This document shows, piece by piece, positions 63,467-64,000 of a DNA stretch of 64,000 bases; the stretch's first letter is position 1, and each line of letters opens with the position of its first letter. The position numbers were made by a program, and so were the translations under genes. The notes under the pieces are model-generated. The model ran no database searches. It worked only from the letters and a program-made list of their open reading frames with translations, and was not told the DNA's origin. The DNA is from CADEGL01 sp050180485. Its GTDB lineage: Bacteria; Pseudomonadota; Alphaproteobacteria; CADEGL01. The stretch covers positions 1-64,000 of the forward strand of contig JBFXED010000023.1 in NCBI GenBank assembly GCA_050180485.1, given 5' to 3'.

Positions 63467-63516
63467 GCGGGATCGCGAGTCGCTAGCATCGTGGCCGGAC
63501 GACAGCGAGGGCCGGC

Positions 63517-63737
63517 ATGATCAAGAATTTCAGCGATCACTCCGCTAACGAACGCACCTTCCTGGCCTGGGTGCGCGCCTCGGTCGCCGTCATGACACCA
63601 ACGCGCGGGCCATCGAACGGGTGGAATTGCACAAGGGGGCGGGCGGCCGGGCCGACATTGTGCTGGCCGTCCTGATGGTGCTGCTCGGCTTGTCGCTGTT
63701 CTTTTATCTTTCCCACGCGTTCGTCTCGAAACTCTAG
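63517..63737 (+). pseudogene. Broken DUF202 (YidH-type) membrane-protein gene
   Basis: The N-terminus MIKNFSDHSANERTFLAWVR and ASVAVM is the DUF202 opening. After VAVM the frame is lost and the translation ends early in a TGA. In another frame the end of such a protein follows, ARAIERVELHKGAGGRADIV then LAVLMVLLGLSLFFYLSHAF. The central roughly 50 residues of the family (the first span and loop) are missing. Thus an internal deletion plus frameshift is seen; intact DUF202 proteins are about 120 residues. Confidence 0.75.
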
Positions 63738-64000
63738 CGGCGTGGCGGGATGAAGCGCCCCGGCGGGGCCAGCGTGGAGACGCCGCGCAGCGATTCCGAA
63801 ATGCGCGAGGCGGCGGCCTGGGCCAAAGGCGCCAATTCGCGCGTGGCCTGGGTCAGGTTCCAGCGATCGGTCGGGCCGGAGATCGAGACGGCCGCGATCA
63901 CGCTGTCGGCGGTGTCGAACACAGGCGCCGCGATCGAGATGTCGCCATAGCCGTATTCCTCCTTCGACACCGCATAGCCGTCCTGCCGCGCCTTCTTGAG
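63734..64000 (-). CDS. IclR-family regulator, C-terminal part (partial)
   Basis: The gene runs off the window end; 88 codons are seen. The effector-binding domain of IclR proteins is recognised by RQDGYAVSKEEYGYGDISIA and APVFDTADSVIAAVSISGPT. In this family the domain senses small aromatic or organic acids. The stop overlaps the broken DUF202 gene stop region, tail to tail. Its regulated genes are presumably outside the window. Confidence 0.85.
   Translation of the reverse strand, partial: LKKARQDGYAVSKEEYGYGDISIAAPVFDTADSVIAAVSISGPTDRWNLTQATRELAPLAQAAASRISESLRGVSTLAPPGRFIPPRR

Overview
The window is GC-rich chromosomal DNA from an alphaproteobacterium. The S10/spc/alpha ribosomal block runs in the usual order with adk after secY, and an ATP12-type F1-ATPase assembly chaperone, a PccA/PccB pair, a bd oxidase without an obvious CydX and an alphaproteobacterial-style iron regulon support this. 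A Rhodospirillales-like organism is my best guess, but the sequence alone does not fix the order. I see no prophage, IS element, transposase, CRISPR array or rRNA.

Layout. 1-9.5 kb: ribosomal proteins L16 (end) to L15, SecY, adenylate kinase, then a separately promoted S13-S11-RpoA-L17 unit closed by a terminator. 9.5-15.2 kb: RarA, a RluC-type pseudouridine synthase, a HAD phosphatase, an AsmA-family protein and ATP12. 15.2-23.8 kb: propionyl-CoA carboxylase split in two (pccB, pccA) around a sodium/solute symporter with its DUF4212 small subunit, small membrane proteins and two paralogous lipoproteins. 23.8-33.8 kb: DMT exporter, Ohr, acetolactate synthase and decarboxylase (acetoin route), a cyanide-insensitive-type bd oxidase, malic enzyme and fumarase. 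33.8-42.2 kb: carbonic anhydrase, LipB, tRNA-Leu(GAG) and an iron-acquisition island (HemP, TonB, ExbB, ExbD, PiuC, catecholate-type TonB-dependent receptor) carrying three copies of one Fur-like operator. 42.2-56.1 kb: an accessory catabolic region with amidase, orphan Liv-type binding protein, GcvA-like LysR, TauE, class III aminotransferase, a hydroxyproline (betaine)-type enolase-superfamily enzyme, rhodanese, ornithine-cyclodeaminase-like reductase, Rieske oxygenase, DoeA/EutD-like hydrolase, DcaP-type porin and HAD. 56.1-64 kb: ion transport (CPA2 antiporter with a cNMP-binding domain, MscS), BON lipoprotein, AI-2E exporter, beta-barrel protein, SDR, then a run of six tiny secreted cysteine-containing proteins, a broken DUF202 gene and the end of an IclR regulator.

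How it fits together. The iron island looks like one Fur-controlled operon (receptor-piuC-exbB-exbD-tonB) plus hemP, an unknown 176-aa gene and an orphan TonB-plug fragment under the same operator. The 43-53 kb genes look like import and stepwise breakdown of an N-methylated or cyclic amino acid, perhaps controlled through repeated GCTAAT half-sites. The most novel-looking signals are the 62.1-63.5 kb array: four tandem lipoproteins sharing Cys-x14-Cys-Met and cysteine-rich C-termini, followed by two tandem 37-aa precursors whose predicted mature parts are 14-residue peptides with Cys-x3-Cys.
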